Shown one piece after another: positions 1 through 7,057 of a stretch of 10,735 nucleotides of DNA. A program made the position numbers and the translations under genes. Within the stretch, counting starts at the first letter, position 1. Every line of letters begins with the position of its first letter. The DNA comes from an uncultured Clostridia bacterium. GTDB taxonomy: Bacteria > Bacillota > Clostridia > Oscillospirales > Acutalibacteraceae. The stretch covers positions 1 through 10,735 of the forward strand of contig CAMPAT010000006.1 in assembly GCA_946633275.1 (NCBI GenBank), given 5' to 3'. The notes beneath the pieces were generated by a model that was given only the letters and a program-made list of their open reading frames with translations, was not told the DNA's origin and did no database searches.

Positions 1-57
1 TTCGACGAGGATATGCTCACCTTCGGAGACAAGGTGTTCATATTCTATGAAAAGTAA
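1..57 (+). CDS. 3' end of a probable FHA-domain protein (partial)
   Basis: Reading frame 1 is open from the window edge to TAA at 55-57 and gives the last 18 residues of a protein: a segment DEDMLTFGDKVFIFYEK. The L-x-x-GD-x-(V/I)-x-(I/F) pattern is what the last beta strands of FHA phosphopeptide-binding domains look like. FHA genes commonly precede SEDS-PBP pairs in Actinobacteria and in some Clostridia, which supports the call. It lies 12 bases ahead of the SEDS gene, so the two are probably co-transcribed. Only the tail is visible; the identity is inferred from the motif and the neighbours. Confidence 0.55.
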   Translation, partial: FDEDMLTFGDKVFIFYEK

Positions 58-69
58 GGGGGTTAGTTT

Positions 70-1338
70 ATGGCAAGCAAGACGAAAAAATCACCTAAAA
101 TCAAGCCCGTAAACAACTTCCTTGTGCTGTTTGTGCTGTCTGTTTTTCAGGTTGTTACAGGATATATCGCGGCTTCCTGCGGCGAAGAGTTCGAGATGAA
201 GGCAATGCTGGCGCTTCTCTGCCTCGTTGCTACAGAGTGGGTTTACACCCTCTTCTTTTACACCGCCTTCCACAGACGCAACTTTGAGCTCGAGTTCATA
301 GCGTTTTTCCTTTCGGGCGTGGGGCTTGTAACAATCGGAAGCGTTCAGCCCGAATCTGCGTTCAAGCAGTATTTTATGGTGCTTGCAGGAATTATCGCAT
401 TTACGTTTATCGTATTTCTTATGGGATACGTTGACTTCTGTATGAAGATACGCTGGTATATCGCAGGACTTTCAATTCTCCTGCTTCTCGTAAATATTGT
501 CATCGCCCGCGCTACTAACGGCGCGCGCAACTGGGTCACAATCGGCGGCGTAACCTTCCAGCCGTCCGAGTTCGTAAAAATCGCATTTATCTTCGTCGGC
601 GCGGCAACGCTCGAGAAAATACAGACGTCAAAAAATATCATCGCCTATATCGTCTACTCGCTGATTTGCGTAGGCTCGCTGATTATAATCAAAGACTTCG
701 GCACGGCTCTTATATTCTTCATAACCTTCCTCGTAATCGCGTTTATGAACTCCGGCGATATTAAGACTGTCGGCCTTGCAATCGCTTCCGCAGTAATGGG
801 CGGCGCGATTGTGCTCAAATACAAATCGTACGTTATGAGGCGCTTCGCAGTTTACCGTCATGTATGGGATTTTCCGTACGACCAGGGTATGCAGCAGACG
901 CGCGTTCTCGTCGGAATTGCAAGCGGCGGACTCTTCGGAGTAGGAATAGGTAACGGCTATGTGCGCTATGTTTACGCCCCCATATCAGACAGTATTTTCG
1001 GCGTAATCTGCGAAGAATGGGGTTTCCTTTTCGGAATTATGCTCGTGCTCTCCTTCGTCGCTATAGCCATCTCGGCGCTCATAAATTCCGTTGCGGCGCG
1101 CTCAAGCGCATACGCAATTGCTGCAGTTGCTTCGGCAACAATGCTCCTCTTCCAATGCTCGCTTAACATCTTCGGCATTACAGATATTCTTCCGCTTACG
1201 GGCGTAACAATCCCGTTCGTAAGTCTCGGCGGCTCTTCAATGATGAGCTGCTGGGCGATACTTGCGTTCATCAAGGCGTCCGACGTGCGAACCTACAACT
1301 ACCTTTCAGGCAGACGTAAGGGAGGTGCGGCTAAGTAA
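70..1338 (+). CDS. SEDS family peptidoglycan glycosyltransferase (FtsW/RodA/SpoVE)
   Basis: A 422-residue polytopic membrane protein with about ten hydrophobic segments, the usual SEDS size and topology. SEDS proteins polymerise lipid II into glycan strands at the outer face of the membrane, together with a class B PBP. Visible family motifs, in order: ARNWVTIGGVTFQPSE at 152-167 (the QPSE signature), KDFGTAL at 208-214, the extracellular loop WDFPYDQGMQ at 266-275 containing the acidic residues expected at the active site, ASGGLFGVGIGNG at 284-296, CEEWGFLFG at 314-322, and LPLTGVTIPFVSLGGSS at 374-390. The start is set by a TAAGGGGG ribosome binding site at 55-62, seven bases before ATG. 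The stop TAA shares one base with the next gene's ATG, so the pair is translationally coupled. Whether it serves septation, elongation or sporulation cannot be decided from sequence; pairing with a PbpA-sized PBP and an FHA gene recalls the actinobacterial rodA-pbpA arrangement. Confidence 0.93.
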   Translation: MASKTKKSPKIKPVNNFLVLFVLSVFQVVTGYIAASCGEEFEMKAMLALLCLVATEWVYTLFFYTAFHRRNFELEFIAFFLSGVGLVTIGSVQPESAFKQYFMVLAGIIAFTFIVFLMGYVDFCMKIRWYIAGLSILLLLVNIVIARATNGARNWVTIGGVTFQPSEFVKIAFIFVGAATLEKIQTSKNIIAYIVYSLICVGSLIIIKDFGTALIFFITFLVIAFMNSGDIKTVGLAIASAVMGGAIVLKYKSYVMRRFAVYRHVWDFPYDQGMQQTRVLVGIASGGLFGVGIGNGYVRYVYAPISDSIFGVICEEWGFLFGIMLVLSFVAIAISALINSVAARSSAYAIAAVASATMLLFQCSLNIFGITDILPLTGVTIPFVSLGGSSMMSCWAILAFIKASDVRTYNYLSGRRKGGAAK

Positions 1339-2723
1339 TGAAAATGATTGCAAAACGAGGAATTTTCCTCTGGATATTATCTGCGCTATTTATCGCAGGA
1401 ATTATATTTCTGACTGTATCATTAGTCCATAACGGCTCAAATTGGGCGATGAAGAGGTACAACCACCACCTTTACTCAAACGGCGAATTAATCGGCGCGG
1501 GCACAATCTACGACTGCAACGACAAAATTCTTGCTCAGACAATCGACGGCAAGCGTGTTTATTCCGACAGCAGAACGACGCGTAAATCTACTCTCCACGT
1601 TGTAGGCGACCCGAAGAATTTTATTTCAACGGGCGTGCAGAACACGTTTGACAGCAAGCTCACGGGATACAATCTTCTTTTCGGCGTTTACAACATTGAG
1701 CGTTACGGACGTGGAAACGATATGAAGCTGACTATCGACAGCGAAATCTGCAACGCGGCATATAAGGCGCTCGACGGCAGAAAAGGAACTATCGGCATAG
1801 TTAACTATAAAACGGGCGAGATAATATGCTCCGTTTCGTCGCCGTCGTACGACGTCAACAACGTCCCGGACAACCTCGAAAAGAGCGAAAAATACGAGGG
1901 CGTTTACATCAACAGACTTCTGACGGCGCACTACGTTCCCGGCTCAACCTTTAAGATTGTAACAGCCATCTGCGCCATCGAGAACATCCCCGATGTTTAC
2001 GAGCGTACGTGGGAATGTAACGGCGGTTACACGCCGTCGCAAGGCGTTGAAATCAAATGTAACGCAAATCACGGAAAGAAGATTAATTTCAAAGACGCTC
2101 TCGCAAAGAGCTGTAACTCCGTATTCGCTCAGCTCGCAATCGAACTCGGACAGGATAAGCTCACCGAGACGGCGAAAGAGCTCGGTATAGGCTCAAAAGT
2201 GCTCATCAGCGGCGAGATTGAGTCCTTCGAGGGCAAGTTTAACGTTAAGGGCGCCGCAGACGACCTTCTCGGCTGGACGGGTATCGGCCAGGGTAACACG
2301 CGAGTTGCGCCGATTACAATGCTCAGAATTGTCAGCGCTATTGCAAACGGCGGCAGCGCAGTTTCATTCAATATAGTCGACGATTTTGCAAACCAGGCAG
2401 GTAAAATACTCGACATTACTCTTCCGACTAACAAGGTCGAGCTTATGAGTCCCGAAACAGCGTCGCAGATTAAAACTATGCTGCGTTACAACGTAACAGA
2501 ACAGTACGGCGACTACAAGTACGAGGGACTGAACCTTTGCGCTAAGAGCGGTACGGCTCAGATTGACTCAAACGATAACCACAACATCGCGTGGTTCACG
2601 GGATTTATGGACGATGAGAAAAATCCTTACGCGTTCGTAGTAGTAATAGAAAACGGAAACTCGGGAAGCCAGACGGCAGGTCCCGTTGCTAATAAAGTTT
2701 TGCAGAAGCTCGTAAACAAATAA
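1338..2723 (+). CDS. Class B penicillin-binding protein (PBP2/PbpA-like transpeptidase)
   Basis: A 461-residue DD-transpeptidase that cross-links the glycan made by the SEDS protein encoded just upstream. It has a short cytoplasmic start, one N-terminal membrane anchor (about residues 9-30), a small non-catalytic region, and a transpeptidase domain from about residue 145. All three penicillin-binding motifs are present: STFK at 203-206 (S203 nucleophile), SCN at 258-260, and KSGTA at 403-407. GIGQGN at 315-320 is also typical of the family. It is short for a class B PBP, lacks PASTA repeats, and is close in size and layout to mycobacterial PbpA. ATG at 1338 is preferred over ATG at 1344 because the GGGAGG ribosome binding site at 1319-1324 is better placed for it. 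The one-base overlap with the SEDS gene implies coupled translation and a 1:1 complex. Confidence 0.93.
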   Translation: MKMIAKRGIFLWILSALFIAGIIFLTVSLVHNGSNWAMKRYNHHLYSNGELIGAGTIYDCNDKILAQTIDGKRVYSDSRTTRKSTLHVVGDPKNFISTGVQNTFDSKLTGYNLLFGVYNIERYGRGNDMKLTIDSEICNAAYKALDGRKGTIGIVNYKTGEIICSVSSPSYDVNNVPDNLEKSEKYEGVYINRLLTAHYVPGSTFKIVTAICAIENIPDVYERTWECNGGYTPSQGVEIKCNANHGKKINFKDALAKSCNSVFAQLAIELGQDKLTETAKELGIGSKVLISGEIESFEGKFNVKGAADDLLGWTGIGQGNTRVAPITMLRIVSAIANGGSAVSFNIVDDFANQAGKILDITLPTNKVELMSPETASQIKTMLRYNVTEQYGDYKYEGLNLCAKSGTAQIDSNDNHNIAWFTGFMDDEKNPYAFVVVIENGNSGSQTAGPVANKVLQKLVNK

Positions 2724-2746
2724 TCATTGTAATATATCAAAAAGCG

Positions 2747-2782
2747 CCTGCATATAATTTCTCAGGTGAGGACATATGCAGG
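2747..2782 (+). promoter_or_regulatory. Inverted repeat enclosing the ribosome binding site of the DUF4830-like gene
   Basis: CCTGCATAT (2747-2755) and ATATGCAGG (2774-2782) are a perfect 9-bp inverted repeat with an 18-base loop. The right arm contains the ATG at 2776 and the loop holds the GGTGAGG ribosome binding site. In an mRNA covering both arms the start codon would be paired. TATAAT at 2753-2758 partly overlaps the left arm and could be a -10 box, but no good -35 box is visible 17 bases upstream. A role in translational control is inference. Confidence 0.4.
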
Positions 2783-3249
2783 TTATAACATTCAAGGCAA
2801 AACCAAAGGTGATTTTCGGAACTGCGCTTGCGCTCGTGGGGGTTGCAGTAATCCTGATGACGTTTGTTACGAATCACTCGGCAGGCTCGCAGCAGACCTC
2901 CGCGTCGCCCGTGAGCTGCGCTACAAGCGAGGAACGCACAGCGTATCTCGAGTCGCTCGGCTGGGAATTCGACGGCACAAGCGAGAAGGAAATCACTATC
3001 CCTTCTGAGTTCAACCGCGTTTACGAAAACTACAACGCCGTTCAGAAGCAACAGGGCTTTGACCTGGAAAAATACAAAGGCAAAAAAGCTACGATATATA
3101 CCTATAACATAACTAATTACAAGAATAATAAAAATGTGCTCGCCAATCTGCTGATATGCGACGGAGTTCTCATCGGGGCAGATTTGTGCGACCCTTCGGC
3201 GAAAGACGGCTTCTTAGTCGCGCTCACTAATAATGAAACAACGGCTTGA
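2776..3249 (+). CDS. DUF4830-like secreted or membrane-anchored protein
   Basis: A 157-residue protein with a basic N-terminus (MQVITFKAKPK), one hydrophobic segment at about 12-31 that acts as a signal anchor or uncleaved signal peptide, a Ser/Thr/Ala-rich linker (33-48), and an extracytoplasmic domain. The segments ERTAYLESLGWEFDG (53-67), IPSEFNRVYENYNAVQKQQG (75-94) and DLEKYKGKKATIYTYNITNY (96-115) match what I recall of the DUF4830 family of Clostridia; no biochemical function is known to me. The start is supported by a GGTGAGG ribosome binding site five bases before ATG. Its end overlaps the following pseudouridine synthase gene by 17 bases. It lies 52 bases after the PBP gene with no terminator between, so it may share that transcript. 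The family call is from memory of sequence pattern. Confidence 0.75.
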   Translation: MQVITFKAKPKVIFGTALALVGVAVILMTFVTNHSAGSQQTSASPVSCATSEERTAYLESLGWEFDGTSEKEITIPSEFNRVYENYNAVQKQQGFDLEKYKGKKATIYTYNITNYKNNKNVLANLLICDGVLIGADLCDPSAKDGFLVALTNNETTA

Positions 3250-3928
3250 CAAACTGATTTCATCAAAACTGAATATAACGCGCAGTCAGGCTAAGGCGCT
3301 GATTAAATCCGGCGGTGTAACGGTTAACGGCACCGCCGTTTTGTCGTGCGAGATGAAGTGCGGCGAAAACGACGCTATCACAGCCGACGGAAGAGATGTA
3401 GATACACGCGAGCACGTGTATATTATGCTCAACAAGCCGCAGGGCGTAATCTGCGCAACGGACGGCAAAGGTGAAAAGACGGTTCTCGATTTTCTCCCCG
3501 ACGAGATGAAGCGCAAAGGACTCTTCCCTGCAGGACGGCTCGACAAGGACACGACGGGATTTGTCCTGCTCACGGACGACGGCGAATTTGCCCACAGAAT
3601 ACTCAGTCCGAAAAGCCATACTGTAAAAACATATATAGCTCGGCTTGACGCGCCCATAACTCCCGAAGTAATCCGTGATTTTGAAAGCGGAATGACTCTC
3701 GGCGGGGAAAAGCTCCTCCCTGCAAAGCTGACCCCGCTTGCGGAAAACGCGGCGCAGGTCGAAATCAGCCAGGGAATATACCACCAAGTCAAGCGTATGT
3801 TTTTAAAACACAGGATTACCGTAACGGCGCTCAGAAGAATTAAAATCGGAGGCGTGTCACTCGATGATAATCTCGATGAGGGCGAATGCAGATATTTGAC
3901 ATCTGCGGAAATCAGTAAAATTCGCTGA
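3233..3928 (+). CDS. RsuA/RluB/RluE/RluF family rRNA pseudouridine synthase
   Basis: A 231-residue enzyme that isomerises a specific uridine of rRNA to pseudouridine. An S4 RNA-binding domain occupies about residues 3-60 (RLDKLISSKLNITRSQAKAL, then GGVTVNG). The catalytic domain follows with the signature GRLDKDTTG at 101-109, where D104 is the expected catalytic aspartate. KTYIARLD at 132-139 and GIYHQVKRMF at 181-190 are further family motifs. Length and domain order fit RsuA (16S U516) or RluB (23S) types; substrate cannot be assigned from sequence. The start is set by the S4 domain beginning at residue 4. There is no clear ribosome binding site, and the ATG lies 17 bases inside the preceding gene, so translation is probably coupled to it. 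Confidence 0.9.
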   Translation: MKQRLDKLISSKLNITRSQAKALIKSGGVTVNGTAVLSCEMKCGENDAITADGRDVDTREHVYIMLNKPQGVICATDGKGEKTVLDFLPDEMKRKGLFPAGRLDKDTTGFVLLTDDGEFAHRILSPKSHTVKTYIARLDAPITPEVIRDFESGMTLGGEKLLPAKLTPLAENAAQVEISQGIYHQVKRMFLKHRITVTALRRIKIGGVSLDDNLDEGECRYLTSAEISKIR

Positions 3929-3945
3929 AAAATGTCAAACTATAT

Positions 3946-3988
3946 AATCGCGTTTGCCGCATTTTCGGCACTATATGTTGTGGCGATT
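3946..3988 (+). other. Two-part hairpin downstream of the pseudouridine synthase gene
   Basis: AATCGC (3946-3951) pairs with GCGATT (3983-3988), enclosing an inner stem TGCCG/CGGCA (3955-3959 and 3966-3970) with a six-base loop. No T-run follows, so it is not a canonical intrinsic terminator. It could be a 3'-end stabilising structure. Confidence 0.35.
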
Positions 3989-4040
3989 GGACACTTTATG
4001 CAAATATTACAAATTTTTTTAAGTTTTTTTGTGAAAAAGG

Positions 4041-4069
4041 TTGCAATAATATCAAATCGATTGTATAAT
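4041..4069 (+). promoter_or_regulatory. Probable sigma-A promoter of the CdaR/PucR-like regulator
   Basis: TTGCAA (4041-4046) and a perfect TATAAT (4064-4069) are separated by exactly 17 bases. The predicted transcription start is near 4076, giving a leader of about 70 bases before the ATG at 4149. The -10 box lies in the loop region of a 17-bp dyad (4048-4090). Confidence 0.65.
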
Positions 4070-4095
4070 ATTAACAATTGGTTTGATATTTTTTT
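4048..4095 (+). terminator. 17-bp hairpin with T-run overlapping a promoter (terminator or operator)
   Basis: Positions 4048-4064 pair with 4074-4090 over 17 consecutive positions (15 Watson-Crick and two G-U pairs as RNA), with a nine-base loop. Seven T's (4089-4095) close it. The shape is that of an AT-rich intrinsic terminator for transcripts arriving from the pseudouridine synthase gene. The same DNA overlaps the -10 box of the regulator's promoter, so it could equally be an operator dyad. A transcript started at about 4076 would carry only the right arm and would escape termination. Confidence 0.5.
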
Positions 4096-4120
4096 GTGCA
4101 CATTTTAATGTTGTACACAA
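4094..4120 (+). promoter_or_regulatory. Second dyad in the leader of the CdaR/PucR-like gene
   Basis: TTGTGCACA (4094-4102) and TGTACACAA (4112-4120) form an inverted repeat with one mismatch and a nine-base spacer. It lies between the predicted transcription start and the ribosome binding site, a suitable place for an autoregulatory operator or an RNA hairpin. A small GCCT/AGGC hairpin (4126-4136) abuts the ribosome binding site. Function is inferred only from position. Confidence 0.35.
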
Positions 4121-4148
4121 ATGGTGCCTTTTAGGCGGAGGTTTTAAA

Positions 4149-5234
4149 ATGCCAAACAGATTATTCCAGGGCGTTATTAATCAGATGAGAGATACAACGG
4201 ACCGTGTAATCGGCGTTGTAGACGAAAGCGGAACAGTAATTTCGTGCAGCGAGCTTCCTCTTATCGGCGAGGTTCGCAAGGGCGTTATTGCAGCAGGTGT
4301 GTTCAGCGGTCAGCCGATTTGCGTTGACAACAGTACATACAAGGCGTTTGGCGACAGCGTTCATCCCGAATACGCAGTTTTCGTAGACGGCACGGACGAA
4401 ATGAGCCGCAACTTTGCGAATATCATTGCCGTTGCTCTCGAGCAGATTAAGAACAACAATGACGAAAAGTTCGACCGTACTAACTTCGTTAAGAACGTTA
4501 TTCTTGACAACATTCTCCCGGGCGATATTTATATTAAATCGCGCGAGCTCCATTTTAATAACGACGCGTCAAGAGTTGTGTTCCTCATCAGAGTTACAAA
4601 CACAACCGACGTATCCGTATATGACGTGCTCCAGAATTTCTTCCCCGACAAGTCGAAGGATTATATAATCAACATTAACGAACACGACATAGCGCTTATT
4701 AAGGAAGTTCGTCCGAACGTCGACGCGAAAGACCTTGAAAAACTTGCACAGTCAATCTGCGACACGCTTTCAACAGAGTTCTACTGTAACGCAGTTGTCG
4801 GAATCGGCGCGTGCATAACGGGAATTAAGGAACTTGCAGGCTCATTCAAGGAAGCTCAGGTCGCTCTCGAAGTCGGCAAGGTATTCGACACAGAACGCAC
4901 AATCATCAGCTACGAAAATCTCGGTATTGCAAGACTGATTTATCAGCTCCCGACTACGCTCTGCGATATGTTCCTCAAGGAAGTGTTTAAGAAGGGCTCA
5001 ATTGACTCGCTTGACCAGGAGACTCTGTTCACGATTCAGAAATTCTTTGAGAACAACCTCAACGTCAGCGAGACTTCAAGAAAGCTCTTTGTACACAGAA
5101 ACACTCTCGTTTACCGTCTTGAAAAAATCAAGAAGCTCACGGGTCTTGACCTGCGTGAATTCGACGACGCTATCGTATTTAAAGTAGCGCTGATGGTAAA
5201 TAAGTACCTTAATTCAACACCTGTTAAGTACTAA
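4149..5234 (+). CDS. CdaR/PucR-family transcriptional regulator
   Basis: A 361-residue predicted DNA-binding protein. The N-terminal part (about 1-130) resembles the sugar-diacid recognition domain of CdaR proteins (LFQGVINQMRDTTDRVIGVV near the start). The middle (about 135-285) is a GGDEF-like alpha/beta region, with VVGIGACITGIKELAGSFKE at 215-234. The C-terminus is the PucR-type helix-turn-helix: NVSETSRKLFVHRNTLVYRL at 304-323, then EKIKKLTGLDLREFDDA. CdaR/PucR regulators act as activators of sugar-acid or purine catabolism in other bacteria; no such genes are adjacent, so the ligand and targets are unknown. The reading frame extends upstream to 4083, but the strong GGCGGAGG site at 4135-4142 sits six bases before ATG at 4149, which fixes the start. 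The gene has its own promoter and terminator and looks monocistronic. Confidence 0.85.
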   Translation: MPNRLFQGVINQMRDTTDRVIGVVDESGTVISCSELPLIGEVRKGVIAAGVFSGQPICVDNSTYKAFGDSVHPEYAVFVDGTDEMSRNFANIIAVALEQIKNNNDEKFDRTNFVKNVILDNILPGDIYIKSRELHFNNDASRVVFLIRVTNTTDVSVYDVLQNFFPDKSKDYIININEHDIALIKEVRPNVDAKDLEKLAQSICDTLSTEFYCNAVVGIGACITGIKELAGSFKEAQVALEVGKVFDTERTIISYENLGIARLIYQLPTTLCDMFLKEVFKKGSIDSLDQETLFTIQKFFENNLNVSETSRKLFVHRNTLVYRLEKIKKLTGLDLREFDDAIVFKVALMVNKYLNSTPVKY

Positions 5235-5245
5235 TTACAAATTTT

Positions 5246-5270
5246 AAGGCTGTCTAATCAAGACAGCCTT
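5246..5270 (+). terminator. Intrinsic terminator of the CdaR/PucR-like gene
   Basis: AAGGCTGTCT (5246-5255) and AGACAGCCTT (5261-5270) form a perfect 10-bp stem with a five-base loop, 11 bases after the stop codon. The trailing tract (TAGTTATAGT) is only moderately T-rich. A weak A/T-rich tract also lies on the other side. Confidence 0.75.
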
Positions 5271-5279
5271 TAGTTATAG

Positions 5280-5308
5280 TTGAAAAACGCGCGAAAGCGT
5301 GTTATTAT
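5280..5308 (+). promoter_or_regulatory. Sigma-A promoter giving a leaderless mRNA
   Basis: TTGAAA (5280-5285) and TATTAT (5303-5308) are separated by exactly 17 bases; each matches five of six consensus bases. The -10 box ends seven bases before the ATG at 5316, so transcription would start at or within a base or two of the start codon. No ribosome binding site is visible before the ATG, which agrees. Confidence 0.7.
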
Positions 5309-5315
5309 ATTACTT

Positions 5316-6875
5316 ATGAAAAAAGTTGTTATTATCGGCGCAGGACCTGCAGGACTTACTGCAGCAGACGAGCTGCTGAAAAGTGGAAAAAATAAATATG
5401 AAATCACTATTCTCGAAGAGAGCGGCGATATCGGCGGAATTTCAAAAACCGTAAGATATAACGGTCACAGAATGGATATCGGCGGTCACCGATTTTTCTC
5501 TAAGGATGAGCGCGTAATGAAGTGGTGGCGCGACAAACTTCCCGTGCAGGGTGCTCCGTCTTTTGATGACAGAATTCTCGGCAGAGAAAAGGAGCTCTCT
5601 CCCGGCGGTCCTGACCCGGACGCAGAGGACGAGGTTTTCCTCGTGAGGAACCGTCTTTCGAGGATATATTTTCTCGGTAAATTCTTCGACTATCCTATTT
5701 CGCTGAAGCCGCAGACATTTAAGAATATGGGTTTTGTCCGCACGATGAAATCCGGCTTCACCTACGCAGGCTCGCTGATTCACAAGCGAGAAGAGAAGAG
5801 TCTTGAGGATTTATACATCAACCACTTCGGACGGGAGCTGTACTCGCTCTTTTTTGAAGGATATACAGAAAAGCTATGGGGCAGGCATCCGAGCCAGATT
5901 GACCCGAGCTGGGGAAATCAGCGAGTTAAGGGTATCTCCATTTCCGAGGTAGTGCGTGACGCACTCGCAAAGTTGCGCGGAAAAGAAAAGGCGTCCCGGG
6001 AAACTTCGCTCATAGAGCATTTCAATTACCCGAAATTCGGCCCCGGTCAGCTTTGGGAAAAGGTCGCAGACGACGTTGTACAAGGCGGCGCAAAGCTCAT
6101 CAAAAATGCGAAGGCTGTCAGATTTGACGCCGAAAACGGCGAAATCTGCTCCGTAACTTACGATAAGGATGGGAAAGAAACTACGATTGACGCAGACATT
6201 GTTATGTCGTCAATGCCTGTTAAAGACTTAGTCGCAGCATTCCGTTTTGACGTTCCCGAGAATATCAGAAGAATTGCAGACGGTCTCCCCTACCGCGATT
6301 TCGTAACCGTCGGACTCCTCGTAGACAAGCTTAAGGTTAAAAACGAGACTGATATCAAAACTCTCGGAAACGTAGTTCCCGACTGCTGGATTTACGTCCA
6401 GGATACAGGAGTTAAGCTCGGCAGAATTCAGGTATTTAACAACTGGTCGCCATATCTCGTCAAAGACCCGGAGCATACAGTATGGCTCGGGCTCGAATAC
6501 TTCTGTAACGAAGGCGACGATTTCTGGAATATGAGCGACGAAGAATGCTTCAGCCAGGCTGTAAACGAGCTAATTGAGATGGGCGTAATCGAATCGCGCG
6601 CAAACGTGCTTGACCACCACAGAGAAAAGGTAAAGAAGGCGTATCCCGCGTATTTTGACACATATGATGAGATGGGCACGCTGACGCAGTACCTTAATAC
6701 GATTGACAATCTTTACTGTATCGGCAGGAACGGTCAGCACCGCTATAATAATATGGACCATTCTATGGCGACTGCGTTTGAGGCAGTTTCTGCAATAGAA
6801 AACGGCACCACGGACAAAACTGCAATCTGGAACGTAAACACAGAACAATCCTACCACGAAAAAAAGGATGAGTAA
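5316..6875 (+). CDS. FAD-dependent NAD(P)-binding oxidoreductase (HemY/UDP-galactopyranose mutase-like)
   Basis: A 519-residue flavoprotein. The N-terminus [20 protein letters not shown] holds the dinucleotide-binding motif GAGPAG at 8-13. The second flavin motif [20 protein letters not shown] lies at 40-59. The C-terminal flavin segment [20 protein letters not shown] at 468-487 closes the FAD site. This architecture is shared by amine oxidases, protoporphyrinogen oxidases (COG1232) and UDP-galactopyranose mutases. Automatic tools often name such proteins protoporphyrinogen oxidase, but no haem pathway genes are near, so a role in sugar-nucleotide or polysaccharide metabolism is as likely. 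ATG at 5316 is chosen because the Rossmann motif normally begins within a few residues of the start; a TTG at 5280 coincides with the -35 box and has no ribosome binding site. It is the last plus-strand gene and ends at a strong bidirectional terminator. Confidence 0.82.
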   Translation: MKKVVIIGAGPAGLTAADELLKSGKNKYEITILEESGDIGGISKTVRYNGHRMDIGGHRFFSKDERVMKWWRDKLPVQGAPSFDDRILGREKELSPGGPDPDAEDEVFLVRNRLSRIYFLGKFFDYPISLKPQTFKNMGFVRTMKSGFTYAGSLIHKREEKSLEDLYINHFGRELYSLFFEGYTEKLWGRHPSQIDPSWGNQRVKGISISEVVRDALAKLRGKEKASRETSLIEHFNYPKFGPGQLWEKVADDVVQGGAKLIKNAKAVRFDAENGEICSVTYDKDGKETTIDADIVMSSMPVKDLVAAFRFDVPENIRRIADGLPYRDFVTVGLLVDKLKVKNETDIKTLGNVVPDCWIYVQDTGVKLGRIQVFNNWSPYLVKDPEHTVWLGLEYFCNEGDDFWNMSDEECFSQAVNELIEMGVIESRANVLDHHREKVKKAYPAYFDTYDEMGTLTQYLNTIDNLYCIGRNGQHRYNNMDHSMATAFEAVSAIENGTTDKTAIWNVNTEQSYHEKKDE

Positions 6876-6924
6876 AAGGGCTTAGGCGAGGTGCGATAAC
6901 GAAGAATAGGTTTTGACTCTAAAA

Positions 6925-6973
6925 CAACAAAAAATCCGCTGCATACTTTCGTATTCAGCGGATTTTATTGTTG
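6925..6973. terminator. Strong bidirectional terminator between convergent genes
   Basis: AAAATCCGCTG (6931-6941) pairs with CAGCGGATTTT (6956-6966), extended inward by ATAC/GTAT (6943-6946 and 6951-6954) around a four-base TTTC loop, and outward by CAACAA/TTGTTG (6925-6930 and 6968-6973) with a single bulged A. T-rich tracts follow on both strands. It serves the plus-strand oxidoreductase gene and can also stop minus-strand transcripts that run past rpsI. Confidence 0.88.
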
Positions 6974-6984
6974 CCTTATAGCCT

Positions 6985-7057
6985 AAAAAACGTCCCTGCG
7001 CTTTGCAGGGACGCTGTAATACTGAGTTTGATTATCTCTTTGAGAACTGCGGTGCGC
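6985..7057 (-). repeat. Displaced 73-bp copy of the rpsI 3' end and terminator (copy 1)
   Basis: This segment is identical over 73 bp to 7188-7260, offset by 203 bases. On the minus strand it carries the last codons of rpsI (encoding APQFSKR then TAA at 7034-7032), the 3' untranslated region and the intrinsic terminator (CGTCCCTGC/GCAGGGACG, 6991-6999 and 7005-7013, with T's following). It is not attached to an rpsI body: upstream in the minus direction the frame runs into the 130-bp core. It is therefore a 3'-end remnant, like the displaced half of an attachment site or a local duplication. Confidence 0.9.

Noticed and set aside
3263..3792. Two long minus-strand frames (174 and 168 codons) opposite the pseudouridine synthase gene
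   Set aside because: Shadows of a well-supported gene whose family motifs are on the plus strand; no recognisable motif and no ribosome binding site.
4083..4148. N-terminal extension of the CdaR/PucR-like protein
   Set aside because: The extension covers the T-run, the second dyad and the ribosome binding site itself; ATG 4149 has ideal spacing to GGCGGAGG.
5280..5315. TTG start adding 12 residues to the FAD oxidoreductase
   Set aside because: The TTG is part of the -35 box, has no ribosome binding site, and would put an extra segment ahead of the Rossmann motif.
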